DNA of 64,000 nt from contig CAKOWU010000001.1 in the NCBI GenBank assembly GCA_934129885.1, positions 1 to 64,000 of the forward strand, in the 5' to 3' direction. The stretch's first letter is position 1. The number at the start of each line of letters is the position of its first letter. Position numbers and translations under genes: made by a program. Under the pieces are notes generated by a model. The model was given only the letters and a program-made list of their open reading frames with translations. It was not told where the DNA came from and searched no databases. Of the stretch, positions 1 through 8,154 are shown piece by piece. The DNA is from an uncultured Bacilli bacterium. GTDB taxonomy: Bacteria > Bacillota_I > Bacilli_A > RF39 > UBA660.

Positions 1-19
1 CTCTTTCAAAAGCACGTTT

Positions 20-48
20 AATATACCAAATATACTTATTGTTGTCAA
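20..48 (-). promoter_or_regulatory. SigA-type promoter reading off the left edge
   Basis: On the minus strand TTGACA (43-48) and TATATT (20-25) are separated by exactly 17 bases. It would drive a gene lying to the left of the window, which cannot be seen. Confidence 0.5.
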
Positions 49-389
49 TGCTTTTTTTGCACTTTTTTGTTTTTTCTTTTTAGTATGTATTTTTTATAAC
101 GGTGAATAATAAGTTTGTCTAATATTTGCTTGATTTGGTGTGCGTTTTTTATTTGTGAGACTATTGATACACGTGTGCATTTAGAACTCATATTTGTGTA
201 GTCTTATTTTTTGAATTTTGGATAACTTAAGTTTTATTTTAAGTAAAGTGTTTTACAATTTCTAGTACACATTGAAGGTCTATGGTATAATTTTGCATTT
301 GTTTTGAAATTAGTTGTGGATTTTAATGTTGGGTTTGTACAATTTTTGACGTTCAGCATACTTTCGATATCTCTATATAATATATGTTT
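49..389. other. AT-rich intergenic region, no gene seen
   Basis: About 340 bases of T-rich sequence between the left-edge promoter and the DUF402 gene. No ORF with a ribosome binding site, no tRNA and no clear terminator hairpin was found. Confidence 0.4.
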
Positions 390-932
390 TCAACGGCCTG
401 AAATGACTGATTTTAGTATTTTTTTATATTCTTTATTATATTTTAAGTTACGTTTTGGACTAAAGTATATTTGATTGTCTCTATAATCATCTATTAGTTC
501 AGACAAGGAGCCACGAATGATTAGGTCTAGTTCTTTGGAATATTTCATCTTTTTTTTGTGATAGTTATATTCCCCTTTATCTAAAATTTTAAAACTTCCT
601 GACGGAAATATTCTGAGGTCAAGGTCATAATCTATATATTTGATTGTATTTTCTTCTATTATGTAAGGTGAAGCAATGTTGCAATAATATGTTATTCCTT
701 CTGTTTTTAGTTGTACGATTATGTTATACCATTTGTTTTTGAAAAAGTACATAATTGCTGGTTCTTTGGTTCTCCATGTGTTTCCCTCGGCTTCGGTTAC
801 TAGTGTTCTATCGTTTCCACATACGATATAGTCTTCTTTGATATCAAGAACAACGGCTTCGTCCCAACTACGATGAACTTTTTCGTTATGTTTGTAACAT
901 TGGATTTGTAATTTATCTCCTTTTTTTATCAT
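390..932 (-). CDS. ntdP: DUF402 nucleoside tri-/diphosphate phosphatase (NtdP/YgaC-like)
   Basis: This 180-residue protein matches the NtdP/YgaC pattern through its length: an early IQCYKHNEKVHRSWDEA stretch, then GNDRTLVTEAEG, TWRTKEPAIMYFF and KYIDYDLDLRIFP. Family members hydrolyse nucleoside tri- and diphosphates in the cytoplasm using metal ions; that activity is family knowledge. An upstream in-frame ATG at 956 is possible, but an AGGAG lies 10 bases before the ATG at 932, which I take as the start. It ends in TGA, so UGA is a stop in this host. It stands alone between AT-rich spacers. Confidence 0.8.
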   Translation of the reverse strand: MIKKGDKLQIQCYKHNEKVHRSWDEAVVLDIKEDYIVCGNDRTLVTEAEGNTWRTKEPAIMYFFKNKWYNIIVQLKTEGITYYCNIASPYIIEENTIKYIDYDLDLRIFPSGSFKILDKGEYNYHKKKMKYSKELDLIIRGSLSELIDDYRDNQIYFSPKRNLKYNKEYKKILKSVISGR

Positions 933-1052
933 TTTATCACGTCTCCTAATATTCATTATAACTGTTTTTTTTTAGATGTCAAAGTTTGTTTTTATGAATG
1001 ATGTTTTTTGATGTTCTACACTACATATTAATTTTTAGGCAAAAATGGTATT

Positions 1053-1077
1053 AAAAAAGCCACATATGTTGGCTTTT
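1053..1077 (-). terminator. Intrinsic terminator after the S41 protease
   Basis: AAAAGCCA pairs with TGGCTTTT around a 7-base loop. On the minus strand a T-run follows, about 100 bases past the protease stop codon. Confidence 0.65.
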
Positions 1078-1172
1078 CAAACGTTTTTGTGTAAGATAGT
1101 GATTGATTTTGATATGTTTGATGTTATTGCTGCTTATATATAGTTTTATTATATGGGGTCTATAATTATTGA

Positions 1173-2474
1173 TTATTTTGATGCTTCTTGTATTGCTTTT
1201 TTCAACTGGTTGTCATTTTCGGTAGATGGGTTATCTGAGTATGCATCATTAAGTTCTACCTTGATATCCGGTTCTATACCAGTACCGTCTATCCATTTAC
1301 CTTTTGAGGTTAACCAATTTTTAGTTGTTACTTTATATTCGTTACCATTACTTAGTTTTTGTAATTCCTGCACGGTTCCTTTACCATAAGTTTTTGTTCC
1401 AATTACGGTGGCACCATATTGTTCTTGCAAGGCAGATGTCATGACTTCGGCGGCAGATGCACTACTTTCGTTAACCAGAACTATTATTTTGTATTTTTTT
1501 GTTGTTTTTCCGCGTGAATAATATTTTGATGTTTTATCATTTTTTTGTATTTGATATATTGGATGGCTAGTGTCTAGAAATTCTGATGTCATGGTGGTGG
1601 CGGTTTGCAAGTATCCACCGGTATTAGAACGCAAATCTATTATAAGTGAGTCTATGTCTTTTTTTTCTAGTTTGGTAAGTTCTTTACTAAATTGCTCTGC
1701 GGTGTTGTTTGCAAATATACTCACGTATATATAACCTATTTTTTTATCATTTTCTTTATATGTGCTTGATGAAACAGATTTTAGTTCTATGGTTGATTTT
1801 TTTAATTTTACGGTTATTTCTTCATTATTACGTTTATATGTTAGTTTTATTGTTTTATTATTATCGTTTGCGATTTTTTTGGTTAATTCTGATGGTTTTA
1901 GGCCATTTATTTCGATACCGTTATATTTTGTGATTATATCACCCTCTTTTATTCCAGCATCATCTGCAGGACTATTTTTAAAGACACTATAAACTACTAT
2001 GTTATTGTTTTCGTCACTAGCAATTTGAATTCCAAAACCGGTGTAACTACCTTCTAAAGCTTTATCGAAATTTGAGTTTTCTTCACTATCTATATATGTT
2101 GAGTTTTTATCTAGTTTATTTAGTACGGCTTCTAAGGCAGCATCTAACAATTCTTCTTCATTTATTTTACCATTATAGTTACTTACGATGTATTCATAGT
2201 TGCTGATGAATTCTTGCAAATTACTATTTAGTTTGGTACCACTTGTTTTAGAAAATTTACTAGTTATAATGCTTCCGAGGAATAGACTTATGATAGTGGT
2301 GATTACTAGAAGCACCACTACTTCGGACGTTTTAAAGGCTAGTTTACTTTCTTGCTTGTTTTTTTTTGGCTTGCCTTTGGTAGTTCCTTTTTCTTTTGAT
2401 TCTTTGTTATCTAATTTCATTACTTCTGATAGTTTATCTAATTTTTTTTGGGTTTCATTTTCTATTTTTGCCAT
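1173..2474 (-). CDS. S41 family C-terminal processing peptidase (CtpA/CtpB-like)
   Basis: A 433-residue membrane-anchored serine protease. A basic N-terminus is followed by one transmembrane segment at about 51-71, a PDZ domain at about 130-200 (GFGIQI, SPADDAGIKEGD), then the S41 core with the catalytic serine in NESSASAAE (about 337) and the general-base lysine in TYGKGTVQ (about 363). It should cleave proteins from their C-terminal tails on the outer face of the membrane; in spore formers such proteases also act in sporulation signalling, but nothing here proves that. Start: AGGAAGATGGAAC precedes the ATG. It lies downstream of, and codirectional with, the Lys-rich membrane protein. Confidence 0.88.
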   Translation of the reverse strand: MAKIENETQKKLDKLSEVMKLDNKESKEKGTTKGKPKKNKQESKLAFKTSEVVVLLVITTIISLFLGSIITSKFSKTSGTKLNSNLQEFISNYEYIVSNYNGKINEEELLDAALEAVLNKLDKNSTYIDSEENSNFDKALEGSYTGFGIQIASDENNNIVVYSVFKNSPADDAGIKEGDIITKYNGIEINGLKPSELTKKIANDNNKTIKLTYKRNNEEITVKLKKSTIELKSVSSSTYKENDKKIGYIYVSIFANNTAEQFSKELTKLEKKDIDSLIIDLRSNTGGYLQTATTMTSEFLDTSHPIYQIQKNDKTSKYYSRGKTTKKYKIIVLVNESSASAAEVMTSALQEQYGATVIGTKTYGKGTVQELQKLSNGNEYKVTTKNWLTSKGKWIDGTGIEPDIKVELNDAYSDNPSTENDNQLKKAIQEASK

Positions 2475-2516
2475 GTTCCATCTTCCTTCTTATATTCTAC
2501 TCACTCTAGTATAACA

Positions 2517-2543
2517 TAAAAATAGAATACTATGTATCCTATT
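2517..2543 (-). terminator. Terminator overlapping the end of the Lys-rich membrane protein gene
   Basis: AAAATAG-ATAC and GTAT-CTATTTT form an 11-bp stem with one mismatch and a 3-base loop. On the minus strand it ends in a T-run and overlaps the stop of the gene at 2539. Confidence 0.6.
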
Positions 2544-3342
2544 TTAAATTATTTAATTCATTTTTTATTCCGTCGTAGTCATCAAAGGCAGTTACTACTT
2601 TTGCATCTTCGATTTTTAACAGTGTAGTTCCAGTAACTTTAAAGTCTGATATATTATCTACATAGTAGTTACTTTCTTTTGCTTTATATACTTTATTGAA
2701 GGCGTCAGTTAGGTCTACTTTATATATTTTGATAGCGCCTTCTTTATTTTTTATAGTTGTTACTAACTGGTCGTACTCGCCTATTCTTTGGTCATCCTTT
2801 TTATCTTCTTCTATTAATACGTAGTAGGTGCCACTTTTATTTAGCATAGTTCCAATCATAATATTATCGTACTGAATTTCAGTCTTGGTTGTTTTTTTGC
2901 TTGTGCTTGTGTCATCTTTTTTTACTTCGTCGGCTTTTTTTGTTGCAATCATGGTTACTACGTATATTAGGGCCATGATGACGGTAATTATGACGATTAT
3001 TTTTACTAGTCTTACTAGTTCATTATTATTTGTACTTGTTTCTATTTTTTTGTGCAAAGGTGTTTTGGTAGCCTTTACTGATTCTACTTTAGTTTTTTTA
3101 TCTGATGCTTTTTTGGTAGCCGTTTGGGGGCTTGCTTGTTTCTTTGGCGTGATTTTTGGTTTTGTGGTTGCTTTTGTATTTGTATTTGTTTTTGTTTTAG
3201 CAGCTTTTTTGGGTTTTGACTCTACTGTTTTTGGTTTTTGAGTTTCTTTTGCTGCGACCTTTGTTTTGGTAGTTGTTGTTTTTTTTGCAGTTGATGTGGT
3301 TTGTTTCTTTTTATTCTTTATATTTGTTTGTTTTGTACTCAT
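2539..3342 (-). CDS. Lys/Thr-rich membrane protein with thioredoxin-like C-domain lacking cysteines
   Basis: 267 residues. Residues 1-105 are a low-complexity Lys/Thr/Ala/Pro tail, probably disordered and cytoplasmic. One transmembrane helix follows at about 112-133 (VKIIVIITVIMALIYVVTMI). The outer domain has the order expected of a thioredoxin fold: a YYVLIEE strand, a helix, an IKIYKVDLTD strand, then VTGTTLLKIEDAKVVTAFDDYDG, the position of the usual cis-Pro/strand/helix end. There is no CxxC, so it is unlikely to be redox active; the fold call is inference. I do not recognise a named family. Start: AGGTGATAAAAG before the ATG. Confidence 0.65.
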   Translation of the reverse strand: MSTKQTNIKNKKKQTTSTAKKTTTTKTKVAAKETQKPKTVESKPKKAAKTKTNTNTKATTKPKITPKKQASPQTATKKASDKKTKVESVKATKTPLHKKIETSTNNNELVRLVKIIVIITVIMALIYVVTMIATKKADEVKKDDTSTSKKTTKTEIQYDNIMIGTMLNKSGTYYVLIEEDKKDDQRIGEYDQLVTTIKNKEGAIKIYKVDLTDAFNKVYKAKESNYYVDNISDFKVTGTTLLKIEDAKVVTAFDDYDGIKNELNNLK

Positions 3343-3415
3343 CTTTTATCACCTGCGTTTAATTATAGCACAATTCCTTTAAAAGTAAAAGAGTTTCACG
3401 TATAAACCAGCCGTT

Positions 3416-3447
3416 AAAAAAGCCAGTGCTTTTATTTAGACACTGGC
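3416..3447 (-). terminator. Terminator overlapping the lipoprotein stop codon
   Basis: GCCAGTG (3422-3428) pairs with CACTGGC (3441-3447), and a run of T follows on the minus strand. The stem contains the last codons of the lipoprotein. Confidence 0.75.
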
Positions 3448-4424
3448 ATGGTAGCGATGGAGCTTGCGACGTTCATTAATTCTTTTTCACTCATATTTTC
3501 GGATACTACATAATATTCTAGTCCATTTGATGTCCATGTTATCATGTTATCGGATACAGCAGCGACTCCAGTAGCGATTTGGCACGGTTCTCCGTAGACT
3601 GATTCTATAACTAGTTCATCTGATGTGCTGGCTGTTTGTTTTATAAACATGAACGGACTATCGCCTTCAAAGGTCATGATTACTCTTTCACCATCATCTA
3701 AGTCTACTGTTTCGGTATCTGTTAGTTTTGTGTTTTCCGGGATATACATAGGGAATATGTTATTGTCTATTTCTCCTACTTCTTTGGTGGTTTCTTCTTC
3801 TGTGGATACGTTCATGTTATTTTCTAGTTCAAAGTAATTATCTTTTAGTGATGGGTTCCATTTTACTTTGGTAAATGTCATTTTTATCATGACGTCATTA
3901 TTTTCGTTCATGACTTCAACTTTACTTGGTTTTAAGTCTTTTGTGAAATATACTTTTTGCTTGACTAAGTCTGTGTTGTTGGGGTAGTTAGGGGCGACAG
4001 TGTAGACATAGTGATTTTTTGTTTCTTTATATGTTTTATCGCTATCATTTTGGATATCACTTAAAAGTGTTTGAAGCAGGTAACTTTGGGAGTTGTTATA
4101 TGGCCAGTCACTTTGGAATTTAAAACTTTTATTTAAACTCGGTGTTAAGACGTAGACGCCATTTTTGTTTTTTAAAATGATTTGTTTATGGTTATTGGTT
4201 TGGTTTGTTAATGATACTTTGAAGTTATCGTCTTTTTTATAGGCAGCTTCTACGGCATATTTATAGACATCATCATTACTTGTTATTTCTAAATTTCCTT
4301 CTATTTGATAACTTTTTAGGTTATTTATTTTTTTCTCTAGGTCTTTTTCTAAATCTTTACTATTATATTTCCCGCATCCCACTAATAGTATACATATGCT
4401 GAAGACTAATATTATTTTTTTCAT
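3432..4424 (-). CDS. LolA/YdcC-type sporulation lipoprotein (GerS-like) with DUF4367-like tail
   Basis: 330 residues with a lipoprotein signal peptide (lipobox LVGCG, Cys17). Residues 30-200 follow the YdcC/GerS (COG2834) layout: LKSYQIEGNLEI, then strands, then LNKSFKFQSDWPYNNSQSYL before an aspartate-rich helix. Residues 220-330 resemble DUF4367 (GERVIMTFEG ... ITWTSNGLEYYVV). It should sit on the outer leaflet of the membrane. In Clostridia GerS acts in spore cortex modification; a sporulation role is inferred from family and from other spore genes nearby. Start: GAGGTGAAAAA before the ATG. Confidence 0.7.
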   Translation of the reverse strand: MKKIILVFSICILLVGCGKYNSKDLEKDLEKKINNLKSYQIEGNLEITSNDDVYKYAVEAAYKKDDNFKVSLTNQTNNHKQIILKNKNGVYVLTPSLNKSFKFQSDWPYNNSQSYLLQTLLSDIQNDSDKTYKETKNHYVYTVAPNYPNNTDLVKQKVYFTKDLKPSKVEVMNENNDVMIKMTFTKVKWNPSLKDNYFELENNMNVSTEEETTKEVGEIDNNIFPMYIPENTKLTDTETVDLDDGERVIMTFEGDSPFMFIKQTASTSDELVIESVYGEPCQIATGVAAVSDNMITWTSNGLEYYVVSENMSEKELMNVASSIATMPVSK

Positions 4425-4537
4425 TTTTTCACCTCATGTTCTGATTAATTATATGGGTGAATTTCTTAAATATTCATGAATATTTTGCTTTTTCTTGTTC
4501 ATTATAATAATAGTTTATGGAAGGAGTGAATGAAATA

Positions 4538-4735
4538 ATGGAGACGTTGCAAAAAATTTGTTTAGTTATTACGATTATTGGTGCGGTTAACTGGGGACTT
4601 GTTGGACTTTTTGAGTTTAATTTGGTCGAGGCTTTGCTTGGCGCTGGTGCTTTATCTAGGATTATTTATACTTTTGTTGGTATTACTGGTCTTATTAATA
4701 TTGGTATTTTATTTAATCATATAAGTAATAATTAA
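4538..4735 (+). CDS. DUF378 small membrane protein (YuzA-like)
   Basis: 65 residues with two hydrophobic helices, matching DUF378: QKICLVITIIGAVNWGLVGLFEFNLV, then SRIIYTFVGITGLINI. The NWGLVG motif is typical. Function unknown in the family. An upstream ATG at 4517 is in frame, but AAGGAGTG lies between the two starts and favours 4538. It converges on the DUF308 gene with a shared terminator. Confidence 0.8.
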   Translation: METLQKICLVITIIGAVNWGLVGLFEFNLVEALLGAGALSRIIYTFVGITGLINIGILFNHISNN

Positions 4736-4764
4736 AAAAAGCGATCATTCTTTGATGGCTTTTT
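4736..4764. terminator. Bidirectional terminator between convergent DUF378 and DUF308 genes
   Basis: AAAAAGC-ATCA pairs with TGAT-GCTTTTT across a short loop, with one mismatch. A/T runs on both sides allow it to serve both genes; it overlaps the last codons of the DUF308 gene. Confidence 0.65.
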
Positions 4765-5293
4765 CTATTTGACTATAACTACCTGCAGTAATGATACTAG
4801 AGATTCCGTCAATTACTAATATAAGTCCTAGTATTCTTACTAATAGAATTGCTGTTTTAAACGGACTTACTATTAATACAATACCTAAAATAAATACGAT
4901 AATTGAAACGATTAATACTTGATACCAAGCGTCATAGTTATATTTTTTTAGGGTAAATGATGACTGCATTTTACAGAAGGATTCTATTACCAAAAGTAAT
5001 CCCATTACAAGTGGTATAAATGACGCAAAGGCGACTGGGTTAAATACTATGAATAGTCCTAGTGATATAAATATTATTGATAGGATTAAAAATGATACAC
5101 CAAGTGGTCCATAGGCTTCTGAGCATATATAGGTGTAGATTGCAAGTCCACCCATTATTAGGCAGAACGCTCCTATGATATAGCAAATAATGTTACTGAT
5201 AAACTCTGGTTCAATGAGCATTGATAGTCCTATTACCATATAAAATCCGGCCATCATAAGTAGTGTTGTTTTTATTTCTTTTATAAATTTCAT
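4745..5293 (-). CDS. DUF308/HdeD family membrane protein
   Basis: 182 residues with six predicted transmembrane helices in three similar pairs, as in HdeD/DUF308 proteins (MVIGLSMLIEP, LILSIIFISLGLFIVFNP, FILGIVLIVSPFKTA). The repeated pattern ending in a Pro after each pair is typical. HdeD is linked to acid stress in enterics; the role in Firmicutes is not known. Start: GGAGGTAAGC before the ATG. Confidence 0.8.
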   Translation of the reverse strand: MKFIKEIKTTLLMMAGFYMVIGLSMLIEPEFISNIICYIIGAFCLIMGGLAIYTYICSEAYGPLGVSFLILSIIFISLGLFIVFNPVAFASFIPLVMGLLLVIESFCKMQSSFTLKKYNYDAWYQVLIVSIIVFILGIVLIVSPFKTAILLVRILGLILVIDGISSIITAGSYSQIEKAIKE

Positions 5294-5514
5294 GCTTACC
5301 TCCTATTCTTTTATATTTATATAATATCTTTTTTAGGTACGTATGTCAAGGAGATGTGAAAGTTTTTGTAAGGCTAAAATTATAGTTAAAAGTGACACTT
5401 AATTCAATAATGAATTAAATGTCTTCGACATAGTAATTCCACTTTTAGTGATATTTTAAAAAACTACTAACAACAACGAGGAAGTTTTAGCATAATTATA
5501 AAACCACTTATAAC

Positions 5515-5547
5515 AAAAAGGTTCCCTAAAGAAGGCAGCCTTTTTTT
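5515..5547 (-). terminator. Probable terminator after the SASP gene
   Basis: AAAAAGG (5515-5521) pairs with CCTTTTT (5539-5545); the inner stem is imperfect. On the minus strand it follows the SASP stop by about 20 bases. The rest of the 5294-5564 spacer holds a TTAATTCA/TGAATTAA hairpin and no ORF. Confidence 0.5.
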
Positions 5548-5564
5548 AAATAATTTATAATCAA

Positions 5565-5768
5565 TTATTTGTTGTATCTTGAACCATTTAATTGTTCTTG
5601 ACCCATTTGTACAAGTCTCTTTGTGATTTCTCCACCTACTGAACCATTGGCTCTACTAGTGGCATCTGGACCCATGTTTACACCTAGTTCTGAAGCTATT
5701 TCATATTTCATTTGTTCAATAGCCTGTTTAGCACCAGGTACAACTAATTTATTAGTTTTGTTATTCAT
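5565..5768 (-). CDS. Alpha/beta-type small acid-soluble spore protein
   Basis: 67 residues. The core carries both conserved SASP blocks: KYEIASELGV, which is the GPR protease cleavage site, and TSRANGSVGGEITKRLVQMG. These proteins coat and protect spore DNA and are made in the forespore. An in-frame GTG at 5777 overlaps the ribosome binding site; AGGAGG lies 8 bases before the ATG at 5768, so that ATG is the start. It is direct evidence that the organism forms spores. Confidence 0.95.
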   Translation of the reverse strand: MNNKTNKLVVPGAKQAIEQMKYEIASELGVNMGPDATSRANGSVGGEITKRLVQMGQEQLNGSRYNK

Positions 5769-5843
5769 GCTTTTCACCTCCTGTACATTTTTATAGTGTG
5801 CAGGAATACAAGAATAATACGTTTTTTTTATTGGTAATTTTTG

Positions 5844-7016
5844 TTAAAGAATTTCATCAAATTTTTGAGATGTTAGGTTTGTTATTACTTCAATGTTATT
5901 TATAGTTTCTTCTATTAGTTCATTATAATCCAGATTTTTTTCGTATTCGACGCAACTAGAAAGTTTAGGGTTTATGACGGGATGTTTAGGCACAAATATG
6001 GTACAGCAGTCTTCAAATGGAAGGATGCTGGTTTCGTATGTTCCTATTTGCTCTGATATTTTTATTATTTCTAGTTTATCTAGGCATGCGACTGGTCTTA
6101 TTACTGGCATATTTGTTACTTCGTTAATACAAGCGATGCTAGATAGGGTTTGACTTGCAACTTGACCAATACTTTCACCGTTGACTATTATTTTGGCATT
6201 TATTTTTTTGGCATATTTTTCGGCGATACGATACATCATTCTACGCATTATGGTTATTATATAAGTATCTGGACAGTTTTTATATATTTCTGTTTGAATT
6301 TTAGTAAATGGTACTACGTGGAGTTTTATGTGCCCAGAGTAGTTATTTAGAATTTCGGCGAGTTTGATTACTTTGTTTTTAGCTTCTATGGAGGTGTGAG
6401 GCGGTGAGTCAAAGTACAGGCATTCGATGGTTACGCCTCTTTTCATTGTAAGATAGCCCGCAACGGGGGAATCTATTCCTCCTGATAACATAAGTAAGCC
6501 TTTTCCTTGTACACCGACTGGATATCCACCACTAGCTTTTATTTCGTTTGTATATATATATGTACCGTTATTTCTAATTTCTACGGTTATTAGGACATCT
6601 GGATTATGGACGTCTACTTTTAGGTTTGTATGTTTTAATATTAATCCACCTAGTTTTTTACTAAATTCCATTGAAGGTATAGGGTACGTTTTATCGGCTC
6701 TTTTAGTTTCTACTTTAAATGTTTTTTTTCTTGTGTCTATTATTTCTAGGGCTTTTTTTAAAACATCCTCTATATTATTAGTATTTACTTTATGACATAT
6801 TACTATACTGTGGATACCGAAGACTTTTTTTAGTTTTTCAGCAATGAGTTTAGCGTTATCACATTCTATAAACATTCTTACGCGATCTTTTTTTATTATG
6901 ATGTTTTCATCCTTTAATAAAGTTTTGATATTTTTCTCTAAAATGTTTATGAATAGTTTACGATTATCTTTTTTTGTGGTTAATTCTCCATATTTTATTA
7001 GTATTAATTCGTTCAT
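5844..7016 (-). CDS. thiI: tRNA 4-thiouridine synthetase ThiI
   Basis: 390 residues: N-terminal ferredoxin-like and THUMP region (about 1-165), then a PP-loop ATP pyrophosphatase with LSGGIDSPVAGYL at about 180 and the ThiI motifs MMYRIAEKYA and NGESIGQVASQTL. The C-terminal rhodanese domain of the E. coli enzyme is absent, as in Bacillus. It activates tRNA U8 with ATP for sulfur transfer from a cysteine desulfurase. No desulfurase gene is next to it, unlike many Firmicutes. It lies 23 bases after rbfA and is probably cotranscribed. Confidence 0.95.
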   Translation of the reverse strand: MNELILIKYGELTTKKDNRKLFINILEKNIKTLLKDENIIIKKDRVRMFIECDNAKLIAEKLKKVFGIHSIVICHKVNTNNIEDVLKKALEIIDTRKKTFKVETKRADKTYPIPSMEFSKKLGGLILKHTNLKVDVHNPDVLITVEIRNNGTYIYTNEIKASGGYPVGVQGKGLLMLSGGIDSPVAGYLTMKRGVTIECLYFDSPPHTSIEAKNKVIKLAEILNNYSGHIKLHVVPFTKIQTEIYKNCPDTYIITIMRRMMYRIAEKYAKKINAKIIVNGESIGQVASQTLSSIACINEVTNMPVIRPVACLDKLEIIKISEQIGTYETSILPFEDCCTIFVPKHPVINPKLSSCVEYEKNLDYNELIEETINNIEVITNLTSQKFDEIL

Positions 7017-7039
7017 GGTTTACTCCTTTTAAAAAGCGA

Positions 7040-7381
7040 TTACTCGCTTTCTTTTAAATTTTCTATAATGTTTTCGATTTTATTGCCGTACTCGATAGAC
7101 TCATCATATACAAAGTTTAATTCTGGTATTTGTCTTATGTCTACTCTTTCTCTTAATTCATGTCTGATGAAACCAGATGCACTTTTTAAGGCTTTTGTGG
7201 TTTCTTTTATTTTATCTTGGTCTAAAACGGTAAAGTAGACTTTAGCGTAACTTAAGTCATTTGATACTTTGACGTCGGTGATGGTAACAAATTTTATATC
7301 TTTGTTTTTGACTTCTGTTTCTATTATGTAACTGATTTGTTCTATTAATGCATCTGAAACTCTTTCACTTTTTATACTCAT
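7040..7381 (-). CDS. rbfA: Ribosome-binding factor A
   Basis: 113 residues matching RbfA: RVSDALIEQISYIIETEVKNK, then FVTITDVKVSNDLSYAKVYFTV and LRERVDIRQIPELNFVYDES. It binds the immature 30S subunit and helps 16S rRNA 5'-end maturation. The frame extends upstream to 7477, but AGAGGTG lies just before the ATG at 7381 and the extension is not RbfA-like. The usual neighbours infB and truB are not here. Confidence 0.95.
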   Translation of the reverse strand: MSIKSERVSDALIEQISYIIETEVKNKDIKFVTITDVKVSNDLSYAKVYFTVLDQDKIKETTKALKSASGFIRHELRERVDIRQIPELNFVYDESIEYGNKIENIIENLKESE

Positions 7382-7630
7382 GTTTTCACCTCTTGTTACC
7401 ATTATACCGAATTGGACACTAATTATCAATATAAATATAACATCACTACAAATTAAACTTAGCAAAAATATAGTCAAAATTTATTGATAAAATTTTTAAA
7501 ATCACCACTATTATTACATGAATTTCCTATTTTCAGGAACCAATCCAAAACCATTGCATTTAAATATTATGGCCTCAGGACATTTGATAGTTAGATGGCT
7601 GCCAAACTCTTTTTTATAGAGGGAGGTGGT

Positions 7631-7705
7631 ATGATGACAAAGAAGGATTTTTTAATTTCATCTTTGATTATCATAATTGTATTATTAATAATTTATACAA
7701 AATAA
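7631..7705 (+). CDS. Small hydrophobic peptide, putative type I toxin (copy 1)
   Basis: 24 residues, MMTKKDFLISSLIIIIVLLI followed by IYTK. A short charged N-terminus precedes one membrane helix, the form of type I toxins such as TxpA or the holin-like toxins. A strong GGGAGGTGGT directly precedes the ATG. The first ten residues are identical to copy 2 at 54264 although the flanking DNA has diverged, which argues for translation. GTTAGATGG (7590-7598) upstream is complementary to CCATCTAAC (7719-7727) downstream, so the mRNA ends can pair, a common trait of type I toxin mRNAs. Toxicity is inference. Confidence 0.6.
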   Translation: MMTKKDFLISSLIIIIVLLIIYTK

Positions 7706-7710
7706 ATTAT

Positions 7711-7822
7711 ATAAAAATCCATCTAACTCTCCTTTGAATTAGATGGTACATATACAATATGGCAACATCTGACACGGAAATATCAAATGTTCCTTTTTTA
7801 TTTTATGAGGAAATCCTCATCT
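7711..7822 (-). ncRNA. Predicted antisense RNA overlapping the 3' end of the toxin mRNA (copy 1)
   Basis: From the promoter at 7829-7857 a transcript of about 110 nt would start with the hairpin ATGAGGA/TCCTCAT, cross the toxin mRNA 3' region in antisense, and stop at CCATCTAA/TTAGATGG followed by a T-rich run (7746-7711). The ends are my estimates. This tail-to-tail overlap is the layout of txpA/RatA and bsrG/SR4. Confidence 0.5.
7761..7799 (+). terminator. Terminator of the toxin mRNA (copy 1)
   Basis: GG-AACAT ... ATGTT-CC forms a bulged stem and is followed by TTTTTT at 7794-7799. Confidence 0.5.
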
Positions 7823-7828
7823 GTATAC

Positions 7829-7857
7829 ATTTTAACATATTAATTTAAAATTGACAA
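7829..7857 (-). promoter_or_regulatory. Promoter of the antisense RNA (copy 1)
   Basis: TTGTCA (7852-7857) and TAAAAT (7829-7834) on the minus strand have a 17-base spacer. The -10 is identical in copy 2 and its -35 differs by one base. Confidence 0.6.
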
Positions 7858-7940
7858 ATTGATGTTAACAATATGAACAAGATAAAATCTATGATTTGAA
7901 AATCAGTCATAAATTTCATAAAATTTCTCATACACTTATC

Positions 7941-8045
7941 TTAGCTGTTTAATAATAAGGCTTGCATTTTGATATTTTGTTCTTTTAGAATTTTTATTTT
8001 TTGTTCTAATTCTTCTAGTATGATTAGTATTTCTTTGTTTTTCAT
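7941..8045 (-). CDS. 34-residue coiled-coil-like small protein
   Basis: A short ORF starting with an ATG behind AAGGGGGGAAAGT. The product is MKNKEILIILEELEQKIKIL followed by KEQNIKMQALLLNS, with hydrophobic residues at heptad-like spacing and alternating Glu/Lys, so a helix or coiled coil is likely. No family recognised. The strong ribosome binding site is the main support. It lies between the toxin-like repeat and the lysozyme-fold gene. Confidence 0.5.
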   Translation of the reverse strand: MKNKEILIILEELEQKIKILKEQNIKMQALLLNS

Positions 8046-8154
8046 ACTTTCCCCCCTTTAAAAATTTAGTTGCTATTATACTGAAGCGAGATGGAAATGT
8101 CAAATTATGAAATGCGTAAATTAAAAGAAGTTTGAACTTATTTTAGTCAAACTT

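Larger units (their letters stand above)
7458..7860 (+). repeat. Copy 1 of a ~400-bp duplicated toxin-antitoxin-like locus
   Basis: This stretch matches 54078-54500 along its whole length, including noncoding parts. Both copies carry the same 5' hairpin position, a small hydrophobic ORF, a 3' hairpin and a converging promoter on the other strand. The copies are about 46.6 kb apart in the same orientation. Confidence 0.8.
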
